Origin: Agelas oroides
Lineage: Eukaryota; Porifera; Demospongiae; Agelasida; Agelasidae
Assembly (NCBI GenBank): GCA_949130485.1
Contig: OX422183.1
Coordinates: 16,303,812 to 16,367,811, forward strand
Direction of reading: 5' to 3'
Length of the DNA: 64,000 bases
A program made the translations under genes and the position numbers. A model generated the notes under the pieces. That model did no database searches and had not been told where the DNA came from. It saw only the letters and a list, made by a program, of their open reading frames with translations. Shown here piece by piece: positions 41,412 to 52,150 of this stretch (positions are counted from its first letter, which is position 1; each line of letters starts with the position of its first letter).

Positions 41412-43596
41412 CAATCAACGAACCACATCTCCCTTATAAAACAGGCCTAGATGTTATGCAAAGTCACCCACTGCGCAGGACGCGTTTCGGCCAATACCAG
41501 GCCTCATCAGCTGCGCTGGGGTGACCGGGAGGTGGGGACTGCTATCTCATGCACAGAATGCAGTCAGGTGGCTGGCCTTATTCAAAAGTCGGTAGAGACT
41601 CCTCGAAAGCACCGTCTCTTCGTGCAGCTGTTCTTCGTGCAGCTGTCTTTCGTTCGAAGGTCTTACGTAGCGATTGATCGTCACGTGTTATCGACGTGTG
41701 CATGCGCGCGCGCGCATACAGAGGCACTGGAGGTACCGGAAGTATTGTTAATAAGGCACAAGGCAAACAGTGCAAGGCAAACAGTGCGTGTTTAAAGGCT
41801 GTGTGTGCATAAATGTGCCAAGCCAAGTAAACTGCATGTTCAGGCTGCGTTAAACAGTAGCTATGGCAATGCATTCAGTAATAATGTTTTTCAGGCACCT
41901 CCCGTACTTCTGTAAAGTCCTGGGGTAGCGATGCACAAAGGTCTTGTAGGTGCTACAGAGTTTTTGGTATACGTATCCCTGTCTAAGTAATCTGGTTGTG
42001 AGTAGTTTAGATCTGTAAACAAAATCTTGGTAATTACAACATATCCTCAAATATCGAACTAACTGTGAAATTACTACTCCGTATGCTGGTTTTGAGGGTA
42101 TGTTGCTATCCATGTGTGGAAAATTGACTATTGAAAAGTTGAAGGCATCCCTCTTATCATACAAGTCTGTGCAAAACTTACCATTCAGGACATTAATGTT
42201 AAGATCCAGGTAGGAACAGCTGTCATGGCTCTCTGTAGTTTTCTTAAGCTCTAATTCTGGGGGGTAAATTTGGCCTATGCATGCTTGAAAATCAGGGTTG
42301 TTAAGTGTAAGCAAGTCATCAATATATCTGCAAGTATTACTAAATTTAGCTGCTACAGAGAGGTCAGTCCGGATTAGGGATTTCATAAACTCAAATTCAT
42401 AGGAGAAAAGAAATAGATCCGCAACTAATGGAGCACAATCAGTACCCATAGGGATGCCAATTGTTTGTTGGTAGACAGCTGATCCTATCTGGATGTATAT
42501 GTTATCTATCAAGAAATTGAACATCTCAACTAACTGGTTCACCGTTAAGTTACGGGTATTAGCTACAGGTCTGGAAGTCCAGTAAGCATAATCTTTTCCT
42601 AAGGCCATGTGGGAGGCATCTCTGGTATTGTATGCATTTCTAATTAACTCTTCCATGCGTGTTTTGAGCTGACTATGGGGGATGTTAGTATAGAGTGTAC
42701 TGAAATCAAAGCTATCCAATGCTCTTGCGTGTCTCAACTTTTCTAGGGTGTTAGTCACTTCAGTGGAGTTGTTAATGACCCAAAAGCAGTTTACCCCGGT
42801 TCTTCTTTCTATACCATTGCAATATTCCTTGTAATGTTTAAGTATCAGCTGGAGACAGTGGGTAAGCAGCTTAGATAAAGGTTTGGTTGTGCAGGAGGCA
42901 GAAGCTGCTATAAAGCGATGTCCATAGGGATTTTTGTGTAGTTTAGGCATCCAGTAAAAACCAGGCAATCTCTTCATGTCTTCTGCTACTTTAACCTTCG
43001 TGCTATGCATGTATGCTAAATGTTTTTGTACAATCTGGTCTACAGAATCCCTACAGTGGACATATGTAGATGCTTTCCCACTCTTTCCAGCTAGTTCGTT
43101 TCTAATCACCTCAGTGTAGTATTTCTTACAGACTATGATTATGTTATTGCTAGCTTTATCTGCAGGTACCAGGACATATTCGTTGTGGAGTTCCCGGAGG
43201 GCTGTCCTACACCTAGTGTCTTTCAAAACTTGTCTTTTTCTTGTTTTATGTCCCCGAGACTTGAGACGTTTGATGTTCTTTTCAATAAGGAGTTTCACCG
43301 TGCCCGCCCACTCATTGAGTGTGCACGGGTCTACTCCCTCTCTAGAAGCCCACGTATTTCTATAATCGTGTACTCCCTCCATGCACAGTTTCAGACACAG
43401 ATCCCAGTTGATATTATTTTGCTCTCTAAAATTAGGGCCTTTTTTAATGAGGTGTCTAAGTTTCCTATTGGTTATGATGCTGAGGTCACCGGTGACCACA
43501 TGGCCTAAAGGCTGGTAAAGAAAGGCAGATGAACTGCATTTGCAGGTTGTGCAGTCGTTGCTGGATAGGTTAATGCTCTCTGTAACTTTTTTAATG
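41412..43596 (-). mobile_element. Penelope-like retroelement, 5'-truncated, with hammerhead ribozyme
   Basis: The insert is bounded by ATGCATG-containing target copies (41403-41410 and 43594-43602) and is missing from the paralogous site at 45790-45815. It runs on the minus strand: truncated 5' end at 43596, RT frame to 41850, about 320 bp of 3' region, and a hammerhead ribozyme at 41463-41525. RT type, hammerhead and 5' truncation together identify a Penelope-like element. Confidence 0.85.
41463..41525 (-). ncRNA. Hammerhead ribozyme of the Penelope-like element
   Basis: On the minus strand the core is complete: CTGATGA (41510-41504), stem II GGCC/GGCC with a 7-nt loop (41503-41489), GAAA (41488-41485), CGCGTC and the cleavage site after GTC (41479|41478). 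Stem I pairs GCGCAG (41516-41511) with CTGCGC (41478-41473), and an outer 7-bp helix pairs GTCACCC with GGGTGAC. Stem III is only ACGCGT, a self-complementary hexamer, so activity as a dimer is expected, as reported for other Penelope-like elements. Confidence 0.85.
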
Positions 43597-43616
43597 CATG
43601 CAGACCCTTTGAACAC
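41850..43616 (-). CDS. Penelope-like reverse transcriptase, long open frame
   Basis: The frame has 588 codons, but the first 8 or so come from flanking DNA and no ATG starts it (position 43616 is GTG), so the true N-terminus is lost. In order: CTTCK near the start, HVVTGDLSIITNRKLRHLI with KKGPNFRE, LVPADKASNNIIIV, FYWMPKLHKNPYGHRFIAAS, SFDFSTLYTNIPH (motif A), GIPMGTDCAPLVADLFLF (motif B), RYIDDLL (motif C, Tyr431-Asp434) and SYLDLNI. All catalytic Asp residues are present and there is no stop, so this is a young copy. It would prime reverse transcription of its own RNA. No GIY-YIG endonuclease is seen; it may have been in the lost N-terminus or be absent. Confidence 0.85.
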   Translation of the reverse strand: MFKGSACIKKVTESINLSSNDCTTCKCSSSAFLYQPLGHVVTGDLSIITNRKLRHLIKKGPNFREQNNINWDLCLKLCMEGVHDYRNTWASREGVDPCTLNEWAGTVKLLIEKNIKRLKSRGHKTRKRQVLKDTRCRTALRELHNEYVLVPADKASNNIIIVCKKYYTEVIRNELAGKSGKASTYVHCRDSVDQIVQKHLAYMHSTKVKVAEDMKRLPGFYWMPKLHKNPYGHRFIAASASCTTKPLSKLLTHCLQLILKHYKEYCNGIERRTGVNCFWVINNSTEVTNTLEKLRHARALDSFDFSTLYTNIPHSQLKTRMEELIRNAYNTRDASHMALGKDYAYWTSRPVANTRNLTVNQLVEMFNFLIDNIYIQIGSAVYQQTIGIPMGTDCAPLVADLFLFSYEFEFMKSLIRTDLSVAAKFSNTCRYIDDLLTLNNPDFQACIGQIYPPELELKKTTESHDSCSYLDLNINVLNGKFCTDLYDKRDAFNFSIVNFPHMDSNIPSKPAYGVVISQLVRYLRICCNYQDFVYRSKLLTTRLLRQGYVYQKLCSTYKTFVHRYPRTLQKYGRCLKNIITECIAIATV

Positions 43617-43795
43617 AAGGCACCATCACATAAATGCACAGACTGTTTTCTTTCCTTCTTATCTTTGTGTGGGAATCCTACGCACAGTTATGGTTCTGTT
43701 TCCTCTTGTTTGTGCTTCACTACTCTAGCTAGTTTGTGCTTCATTATCCCGGTTTGGACTCACTGTGGTAATACCCCACATAAACATAACATCGG
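43604..43795. repeat. Segmental duplication copy A, right part
   Basis: It aligns with 45806-45917 plus 46426-46505 (TGAACACAAGG, GTTTTCTTTCCT, TATCCCGGTTTGGACTCACT). In this copy GTTTGTGCTTCACTACTCTAG is uninterrupted. Confidence 0.9.
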
Positions 43796-43965
43796 GAGAG
43801 TCAGCAATCGCTGGATGTAACGCTGTGGCAGTCAGGAGTATAGTCATCGATCGGACGTTTACCCCGATCATCGCCGCATAAATGTTTTTAATTCGCGTGT
43901 TAAATTTTCGCAGTTGGTCTCAACCGCGAAATTATTTTAACAGCGAATTTTTCCCAATCTACAGT
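43795..43965. repeat. Dispersed repeat family D, copy 2
   Basis: TCGGGAGAGTCAGCAATCGC, ATCGATCGGACGTTTACC and AACAGCGAATTTTTCCCAAT match the copies at 37196-37975 and 49877-50240. Confidence 0.8.
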
Positions 43966-44215
43966 AGTTGTTTTAAATGTTTTAGTCTACCTGGATAATC
44001 ATTGAGTAATCTAAGCTGTTTTATGGCTGATATAAGAATAGTATATAGCGACCCATACCTTTGTTATAGTAATGTTATCAACACCATCTTAAATGTATTC
44101 TATAGACAGGTATAAGCTGTTTTTGCCAGTGTTATACACCATCCTATATTACTCCTATACTTCAAGTATAAGAGCAGATGTTTGGCATCCTATAACCACC
44201 ATTTTTTACAGTGCT

Positions 44216-44530
44216 CATTTGAAATTTACAGTAAGTGGTTGGTCCAAGCAAGCAAGCAAACATACACATGTGTGCAATGCAGTCACACAAGTATGGGGCT
44301 CGCTCAGGCTCACCCTTAGCCTCGTTCCCAGGCCTACCCCGTTTTTTGTTCTTCGGTTTGCGTTCAATATAATACACGGAGGCAGAAGAGTGCTCTTCCA
44401 CCTCCGTGTATTATGCAAACCGAAGAACGGGATAGGTCTGGGAACGAGGCTAGCTCACCCTAATAAACCCCACAAGCATTATCTTTGGGACTGCTTACTA
44501 GGCAGACGCTTAATCATCGCGGGGCAAGCC
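44216..44530. repeat. GGGGCTCGCTCAGG-end element interrupted by a TAGCC copy
   Basis: GAAATTTACAGTAAG, AAGCAAGCAAACATACACAT and TATGGGGCTCGCTCAGGCTC match the end at 49410-49525. The TAGCC element at 44317 is inserted 7 bp after GGCTC. Confidence 0.75.
44317..44452. mobile_element. Intact TAGCC-family element, 136 bp, perfect 9-bp TSD
   Basis: TAGCCTCGTTCCCAGGCCTA pairs with TAGGTCTGGGAACGAGGCTA. The hairpin continues through GTTCTTCGGTTTGC and ATACACGGAGG to a centre near 44390. GCTCACCCT is exactly duplicated at 44308-44316 and 44453-44461. This copy defines the family ends and the 9-bp TSD. Confidence 0.95.
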
Positions 44531-44935
44531 TGAGTGAGCAGCACACTGTTGGGCAAATCATGTATAGCACACAGACCCATGCACGTAGCTGTAAGGGTCT
44601 AGCAACAGGGTTTGTAAGCTAGGACAGCTACAAAGGCATGGGCTAAGCTCGACACTGAAATCATATGAGCTACATCTCTGCCATTTATGAGTGTTGTTGT
44701 TTATGCATGGTCCTTTATACCTGAAATGACCAACTATCGTGAATAATTTCTATCATCTGTGAGCAGCCTGCCTTGTTTGTCATGGTCTGTAGTTGCACCA
44801 GCTCGTCTTTGCTCCGGGACTCTTTCATGCCGACGCTGCATTCTGGCAGTAGTCCTTCACTGTCACTCTGCTGGACTTAAACACGTATCTTTACAATTAC
44901 GCTAGTGTGGAGCTCGCTCAGGCTTGTCCCAATAA
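44517..44935. mobile_element. Element with GGGGCAAGCCTGAGTGAGC / GGAGCTCGCTCAGG ends
   Basis: Subterminal inverted ends enclose about 400 bp. It is related by its ends to 47876-48390 and 54445-55018. No ORF is recognised. Confidence 0.55.
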
Positions 44936-45435
44936 CACAGGTCTCTACTCACACTGCACCACTGGCTACATGCCAGAAGCCTCTGATCAGTCGAATGACA
45001 AATTTTTGGAATGCTGCAGTTGAGCCTCATCTTCAATTTAAAATGAAATTGAGTTACATGCATTAGAAGTGGGTAATACTAGCTACAGATGCTGGACTAT
45101 TTATAAGGCAGGTCACTATTAATTAGAATCACTTGTGTATAAGTATATTCAATTGGGACCTGACTTGATCCACAAGAAGGAGCACATGGAACTGAACTTG
45201 CATGATCTGTCCTATCACGTTTATTATTAAATGTGGCATGGCACAGTGCTAAGTGTGGCTGAACCATGGCTAGACAGTATACACCTACAAAGCTAGCTCC
45301 TGAGGAGCCCTAAAGTTCAGCACTATACAACCATAATACATAGTGGATAAGATCTTAAAATTTTACACAGCAATGTCACTACGTATGGTGTGTAGTCTAA
45401 AGTCATTGTAGTACATAAATCTTCAAGCCTATACT

Positions 45436-46505
45436 AAATTGTCAAAGAGGGCCAGGGCCTGGCAACACCATATACCTGCTTGTCAGAGTCACATTGTTTG
45501 GTCTATACAAACCATGTAATTAGACTTTCAGACAAACCTTAATTACTGGCACCAACCACTATCCACAAATGGATTCAGTGGACAAAAACAATTGGCATTG
45601 TTGGCACAGATACGTACAATGTTACCGCAGCAACACACACAATGTCAACACAATAACTATTCTCTGCACTTTATATGTACCTTTTAGTACAGTGTTTAGA
45701 ATTAGAGTAGCTGAGAAGCTTAATTGCTGACACCAAGTGAACTGCATGTGACTTTACACACACACACACACATACGTACACAACATAGTTATATGCATGC
45801 ATGAGCCTTGAACACAAGGGCGGCACCATCATACAAATGCACAACTGTTTTCTTTCCTCCTTATCTTTGTATGGTAATCCTACACACAGTTATGGTTCAG
45901 TTTCCTCTTGTTTGTCGCAGGGCCGGCGGCAATGGTACGGCCGGTACGGCCATGGCCGTACCGGTTTTTGAGGGAGAAAAATGGCATCGCTTGGATTCTA
46001 ACTTACGCATGCGTTATAGAATGGCCTCTCCGAGCGGTTCACCGTAGCTTGGGACATCTAAGAGGTCTTCTTCGGATTTTTTAAGTCTTCAAGCATCTAA
46101 AGTATCGACGAGAGAATTGAGGCTTCTCAATTTTCTATGGCGATACTTGAGCGCGAGACGAGCGCGCAAATTGGGGAGGGGCTAACATGGGCATCGTTCG
46201 TAGCAGTCATTTCTGGCAACTCGGTTCAATCGCTTTTCTAGCTACAGAAACTACAGGTGGGGAGATTCTAGTAGCATTTTGGCCCAAACATGGCCTCAGA
46301 AGCGATCTCAGAGTGCCTAATTGAAAAAATTTTCCTGGGGTGGAATGCCCCAGACCCCCCTACCTTATTCACATTTAAGCGCACACAATGGCCGTACCAG
46401 TCAAAAGTAGCTGGCTCCGGCCCTGTTGTGCTACACTACCCTAGTTTGTGCTTCAATATCCCGGTTTGGACTCACTGTGGTGATACCCCACACAAACATA
46501 ACATA
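45436..46505. repeat. Segmental duplication copy B
   Basis: Counterpart of 41074-43795. It lacks the Penelope-like insertion but contains its own hAT-like insertion at 45918-46425. Confidence 0.9.
45918..46425. mobile_element. hAT-like non-autonomous element (CAGGGCCGG ends)
   Basis: CAGGGCCGGCGGCAATGGTA and CTGGCTCCGGCCCTG are inverted ends enclosing 508 bp with repeated GGTACGGCC / GGCCGTACC blocks. The empty site is preserved at about 43705-43720 in copy A. The TSD is too diverged to read with confidence. There is no transposase. Confidence 0.8.
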
Positions 46506-46775
46506 AACAGTATAACATAAACAGTATAGGCTTTTACTGTTATCATACTTGCACATTTAAAACACATGTGTTTCTATAAGCTATAATTCCAAAATTTGTG
46601 AGTACTCAGGGCCTTATATTATATCTCTTTCGCCTCAAAACAATTTCCCCCCAGGCCAAGGGGGGAGGCCCAGAAAACAAGGATACCCAGAACCAAAATG
46701 GTCATTTCAGTCTGGAACAAGCACACCCTGTGTGTTGTATTGTATATCTCATCTCTCATGGGACACTATAAACGC
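46506..46775. other. Intergenic, one TAGCC-like fragment
   Basis: CCCCAGGCCAAGGGGGGAGG followed by AAAACAAGGATA at 46650-46685 is a degraded TAGCC-like hairpin. No gene. Confidence 0.4.
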
Positions 46776-46778
46776 TGG

Positions 46779-47056
46779 ACCCGGGATTGAGGACCGAGAC
46801 CCAGGGACCTGAGGACTCAAGGACCAGGGACCCCACTGGACCCAGGATTGAGGACCGGGACCCAGGGACCTGAGGACTCAAGGACCAGGGACCCGAGGAC
46901 CTGAGGACTCAAGGACCAGGGACCCCACTGGACCCGGGATTGAGGACCGGGACCCAGGGACCTGAGGACTCAAGGACCAGGGACCCGAGGACCTGAGGAC
47001 TCAAGGACCAGGGACCCGAGGACCTGAGGACTCAAGGACCAGGGACCCGAGGACCT
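46779..47056. repeat. GGACC-rich minisatellite with higher-order structure
   Basis: Basic units of about 31 bp contain GACCTGAGGACTCAAGGACC followed by AGGGACCC. They alternate with a longer variant containing CCACTGGACCCGGGATTGAG, giving a higher-order period. Confidence 0.9.
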
Positions 47057-47450
47057 CGAGTCTTTAGGGCTTAGCCAAGTATTATGACAAGGTGTGTTTG
47101 CAAGGAAACATACCTGTCCTTTCTGTGCACAATTCTGATAATGTCATCGTTAGCAAGCTTCACCTGCATGTATAACAACAGTGAGTGCATTTAGGGCTAT
47201 GTTGCACTTGATTTTTATAAGACAGAAATGCAACTACGAGCGTGTCAGTGTTCTAAGCTCAAACTTATGGCAGTGGGGGCTGTCTTTGTAGAGTCCACAT
47301 TGCTATATACATAAAAGACATTCTTCATGCCAGATTGAGCTATTTCACATTGTCCACTAGTTTTTTTCATTCTTTCTTCACTCTGTAAAAACCGAGAGTA
47401 GCCTCCTTTGTTGCATGCAAGGTTACTAGCATGTCGCTGCATGACTAGCT
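47057..47450. other. Intergenic, nothing recognised
   Basis: No domain is seen in the short minus-strand frame at 47245-47442. Confidence 0.45.
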
Positions 47451-47460
47451 AGACGTGCAC

Positions 47461-47625
47461 AGTTGGATGGGCCAGTTGTCACCCATTCGCACAGACGCTG
47501 GTACCAGTTGGATGGGCCAGTTGTCACCCATTCACAACCATTCTCATACCACAGGTGCTGGTACCAGTTGGATGGGCCAGTTGTCACCCATTCACAACCG
47601 TTCTCATACCACAGGTGCTGGCATA
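47461..47625. repeat. Tandem repeat, three units with AGTTGGATGGGCCAGTTGTC
   Basis: The block starts at 47461, 47504 and 47562. The last two units have a 58-bp period and the first lacks the TTCTCATACCACAGG segment. Confidence 0.9.
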
Positions 47626-47875
47626 GCTAGAAATAGCCAACTATGTACACATCCTACTCCAGATCGTACACTAAACATGATACCCAGTACCCACTCACCC
47701 ATCAGAGAATATGTTGATGCATGTGTGTACCAACCAATTTTGCTGGCCTGGGAACATAATTTGCACATGCAGTCGTGTATATACTTTGGGTCAAATGTCT
47801 CTTCTCCGCCTTATTCTATTTGTCTAGGTTGCTGATTGGACAAGAATTACTGTTTGCCAACTGTAGCAACAGTAA

Positions 47876-48390
47876 TAATTGGGACGAGCCCAAGCGAGCC
47901 CCACACTACCGGGACTGCATTGCGGAAGTGTGTTTGTAACATAAGTACGTACATTCATACGTGATTGTTTGAGGCCATACATGTATACCGTAAATTTTAA
48001 ATGCGCATTTAATATTTCCCGAAAATTGAACGTCCTCGTGCACTTAGTAGGTAGCCTCAATAGGTAAAGGGCAGTGCTGGGCTACTGCCAGAGTACAGCG
48101 TCAGCAACCGTAGCTGAGACAGCTCAAGTTTAAGCACACACAGCATCTTACTTCTTGTTTGTCACAACAGCTACGGACCGACCATAAACGGCAGGCTGCT
48201 CGCAGACCGTACAAATTATACAAGCCGGGTTGAGATCACTTCAGGTAAGGGTCGTGCATAAACGACACTGATAAACGCTAGCTGGATTCAGCTCATCATT
48301 TCAGCGTGAAGCTTAGTCTATTCATGTGCATGTAGCCATAGTAGCTGCTTGCTCAGGCTCGCCCCCACAATGTTCTACATTTTCTAACAT
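47876..48390. mobile_element. Element with GGGGCTCG-type ends and spliced-gene-like interior
   Basis: One end is AATTGGGACGAGCCCAAGCG, the other GCTTGCTCAGGCTCGCCCCC followed by ACATTTTCTAA. The interior shares GGGCTACTGCCAGA, a CTTCAG|GTAAGG donor-like site and a CATAAACGACA block with 54445-55018, but not with the array units, although the ends are the same. Confidence 0.65.
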
Positions 48391-48574
48391 GCACTACTGG
48401 AGTCTGATGTAATACGTACACATCTGTTGTGTAGGAGTAACTAACTAGTAATGACAATTAGTTCAGCTATTTACATAATGGAATGCACTTAGCCAAACCC
48501 ACACAGGTGGTCATGTCATGACATACTCCATGCAGCATACCAGTAGTCTCATTCCCAGACTCTCCAAAATTACT

Positions 48575-48668
48575 CACCTACTTCCTTCTGGAGATCCAAG
48601 GGCAACCATTTAATACAAGCCACCTACTTCCTTCTGGAGATCCAAGGGCAACCATTTAATACTAGCCA
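48575..48668. repeat. 46-bp tandem duplication
   Basis: CCACCTACTTCCTTCTGGAG and CAAGGGCAACCATTTAATAC occur twice in a row with one difference. Confidence 0.95.
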
Positions 48669-49404
48669 CCAGACAGTTAAACAGAAACTGACAATGGGGC
48701 TGGGAGGCAAGCTTACTACTGCCAGGAGGAGGGAGAGGGAGAAAGAGGAAGAGGAGCTCCAGCCATTAGATTAGCAGCAAAATGTGTTAACAAATTGATA
48801 GAGCTCTATTAATAGCCCAAATGTGTTACCAGAATAATATTGACTAGGGTACATGCATGGATGAAACATGATTTATGCATAGGAAGCCTTAAGCTATATT
48901 CATATTACCATGGAAACCAGTGCTTATGATAACTGTCGGTCATTGGACAGGTAAAACCGTTGCATGACCAACCATGTGCCGACTTGTTCAGTAGGAATGT
49001 TCGTGGCTAGGCTACAGACAAGTAAAATTAGTAAACTTTTTATAGTAGCTGTATTCCACATTCAATGCTGCTCAAGCTAAAATACGCTTAATGCCTAACA
49101 TGTCCCAAGGATTAGAGCTAAGAAGAACAATTGATCGATCACTGCCGAAACTCCGCCTAACACAACTTATAGCACACACACTTATAGCACTTGAAACTAA
49201 CACATTACGTTCTGTGACATGCAGAGGGGCATTAGGTACACACTAGTTGTTATTTTGTGCCCATAGCTGGTATGCGAAGATTTATAACAGCGAAAGTCAG
49301 ATGCCACGGTGGAAAGACGATAAAAATTGCTGAATCAGCAGTTGTTCTTACGTAGATCAATTCTCGAGTTTGTCAGATCAAAATTTGCTACGTATCTTCT
49401 GACA
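48669..49404. other. Intergenic, nothing recognised
   Basis: A purine-rich GAGGGAGAGGGAGAAAGAGG tract lies at about 48728. No coding signature. Confidence 0.45.
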
Positions 49405-49525
49405 ATGCACTCATTTAAAATTTACAGTATATGGCCCCAAGCAAGCAAGCAAGCAAACATACACATGCACATGCGCATGCAATGCAGTCCTGCTAGTGTG
49501 AGGCTCGCTCAGGCTCACCCCAATT
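49405..49525. repeat. Solo GGGGCTCG-type end
   Basis: AAATTTACAGTATATGG, AAGCAAGCAAGCAAACATAC and CTAGTGTGAGGCTCGCTCAG match the end of the 44216 element. No opposite end is seen. Confidence 0.7.
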
Positions 49526-49876
49526 ACCACTCACGTCAATTATGCTAATGGTTGAGACCATACCATCAAATGCGGAACAGAAGATGACATTTGCTCACTA
49601 CCAAACTTGCTACACAAGTTCAACTGAGGGTGCTGTACATGAAGTTATCTGGAAGAACTAGCAATCTCCCGCATGCCAAATATTGGATAGGGTTGATATA
49701 CTACACATGCTACAGACTGAAGCATCATCTTACTTTCTCCCAGAAAGTTTTGGCATTATCAGATGGTAAGTGATCTTTCAAGCCATATCCTTAAATTGGT
49801 TTAGTGTTCTTCTGTTCTGCCTTGACACAATTTTCAAGCACAGAACCAGCAGTGGAAAATGTAAAGACAGAAGGCC

Positions 49877-50240
49877 TACTGTAGATCGGGAAATTTTCAC
49901 GTTAAAAATAATTCGCATAAAATTTTTTTGCGTTGATAAATTTTCGCGGTTCGTTCGATCCGCGAAATTTTTTTAACGGTTGACGGTTACATAATGAACG
50001 AGCGCCTGGAGCGTTCCTAGCGTTTAGTCTACTATCAGGTATTGGGAGAGCCAGCTATCGCTGGTTCTAACGCTGTGGCTGTCAGGAGTAGTCGTCGATC
50101 GGACGTTTACCTCAGGAGGTGTGGACGTGCGCGCACACTTATTCGTTGATCGTTGCTGCGTAAATGTTTTTATTTGCGTTAAATTTTTGCGGTTGGTCTC
50201 AACCGCAAAATTATTTTAGCAGCGAAATTTTTCCGATCTT
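49877..50240. mobile_element. Dispersed repeat family D, complete copy
   Basis: TGTAGATCGGGAAATTTTCA at the left and AGCGAAATTTTTCCGATCTT at the right are inverted ends of a 364-bp element with several TTCGCGG / CCGCGAA inner dyads. It contains the uninterrupted GGAGTAGTCGTCGATCGG site that is filled at 37306. Confidence 0.8.
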
Positions 50241-51837
50241 AGCGCAAACTCAAACACAATTCTGACAGTCATCATATGTTCTACAGTGGTGTGCCTAGTT
50301 AGAGATTTAAAATGACCCCCTCCCCATCCGACTTTCCCCAGGGAGAGATATCACTATGAATTACATAGCCCACTAATTGAGAGGCACAAGAATGGACCCC
50401 ATTCACAGTACAAAACAAGGCTTCTTGTTTGTAAATTCACACAATGGCATTCACAATTTAACACAATGACATGATTGATGAAGACAGTATAGTCTAAAGG
50501 CCTGTTAGCACAAACTTAACACAGTTCAGACAGTCATCACATGTAGCCATTACAAATTAGTGGGCAGGCCAGAGGATTAGGGTAACTATGTAGCCTCATT
50601 TCCAGGCCTTCCCACCATCCAGTTAAAGGGGGGGCTTACATTGTGTCTATAGACAGAAAGACAACTAACTGTATACAGACTGGAAGCTGGTGAAATTGAA
50701 AACATGTTCGTATTCACTGATTTTTGATCTCTTACAGCATGCAAAAATGCTTGGTCCATTTTATCACATGAATGATGTCAATTAATGTATAGGTAGACAG
50801 AGGAGGGGAGGGGTCCTCGACTAAAAGAACCTCTTCTTACAGTGTCTATCTAAAAGATAAATGCATGACACATCCTTATATGTAAGAAATCTGCTAGATT
50901 TCTGAATGTTTGCAAACGAAAAACTTGACACTTGTTGTTCAGGATGAAGAACACATGCATGTCTACTTAGGTAGACATTGATGTCATTAACAGGACAAAA
51001 TGGACCTCCGGCATATCATGTGTGCATGTGTGACTGTGTATATGCATGTGTGTGTTGCGTGTGTGTGTATGTGTGGTGTGTGTGTGTGTGCATGTGTGCA
51101 TGTGTGTGTGTGGTTTGTTTATAGGTGATTCATATTAGTATGCAGGGGGTGTGTATGTGTGCGCCACTGCGCCACTGCGCATGTGAAACCATTTATTCAT
51201 AGTTGACCACAAAAATTCACACTCATATTCATTACATCACCATAGTAACATCTGACATCAAACACACAATACTGCACAACCATCAAGAGTATAGCTAGTG
51301 GTATGTTGTACTGTGCATAAGTATGTACTAGATGAATTCACGGGTGTTTTTGAAAAACTTTCAGTTGTGCTACGTAGGTGACACACATACGTGGATTCAC
51401 AGATGGATTGACCACAGTGTTTTGCATGAGTTACATAGCTGTGACGAGCCATGATCGTTAATACAACATGACAATGGTTCTAGGTTTGAACGTCAACACA
51501 TGAGCTACGGACGCAAGGCCATACCAAATCGTTCCACAGCAAACGCAAAAATAAAAAATGAATACTAAGACAATATGGGAAGGCCTGGGAACAAGGCTAG
51601 TAACTATATGTACTAATGGGATTATTGTACACGATAAACACAAGACATCATGAGGCAAATATAGAGGGAAGTGAAAAGCCAGCTGTCACTGGAAGCCACT
51701 TAAGCCGCCAATGCTCTACTATAGTACAACCACCAGACAGCCACCAGCCCTCACAATCCCCTATATGCATGACAAAGTGGTATTGAATGCTTCAGTCACA
51801 CACCTGGCAGCCACTCAGTATGTGTCGCTAGAACTCA
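50241..51837. other. Intergenic with (TG)n microsatellite and two TAGCC ends
   Basis: A TG-rich tract lies at 51020-51115; solo TAGCC-like ends at about 50592 (TAGCCTCATTTCCAGGCC) and 51580-51600 (GGCCTGGGAACAAGGCTA). No gene is recognised. Confidence 0.5.
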
Positions 51838-52150
51838 GTCAGCCGGATTTAAAACCAGTCTGGTGTACACAAAGTCAGAAAGCGGGTCAATAAGCCGGCA
51901 TGCACAGTCAAAAAGCGGGCCTGCACATGCGCTGGACGGCTTACCACCTCGTGTGCGTGGTTAACGGACTTTCACGCGTGTCAATAAAAGCTACTGGAAA
52001 GAAGCTGCAAACACAATCTGGGAACGAGGCTATAGTCAGTTAGTCTTAGTCTTACTTGTTAGTGTCACAACTGAGACCCAACCAACACCAGCACAAATTA
52101 CTTTCAGCATCCAATCCTGTGCTGGCGTTGGTTGGGTCTCGCTTACAACT
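51838..52150. repeat. Family E repeat, second copy
   Basis: It aligns with 39930-40240: CATGCGCTGGAC, GCTTACCACCTCGTGTGCGT and AATCTGGGAACGAGGC are shared, and a decayed TAGTC hairpin (52068-52150) occupies the same position. Confidence 0.85.

Noticed and set aside
46779..47056. GGACC repeat as a collagen- or proline-rich coding repeat
   Set aside because: Unit length is not consistently a multiple of three and stops interrupt the frames; it is a minisatellite.
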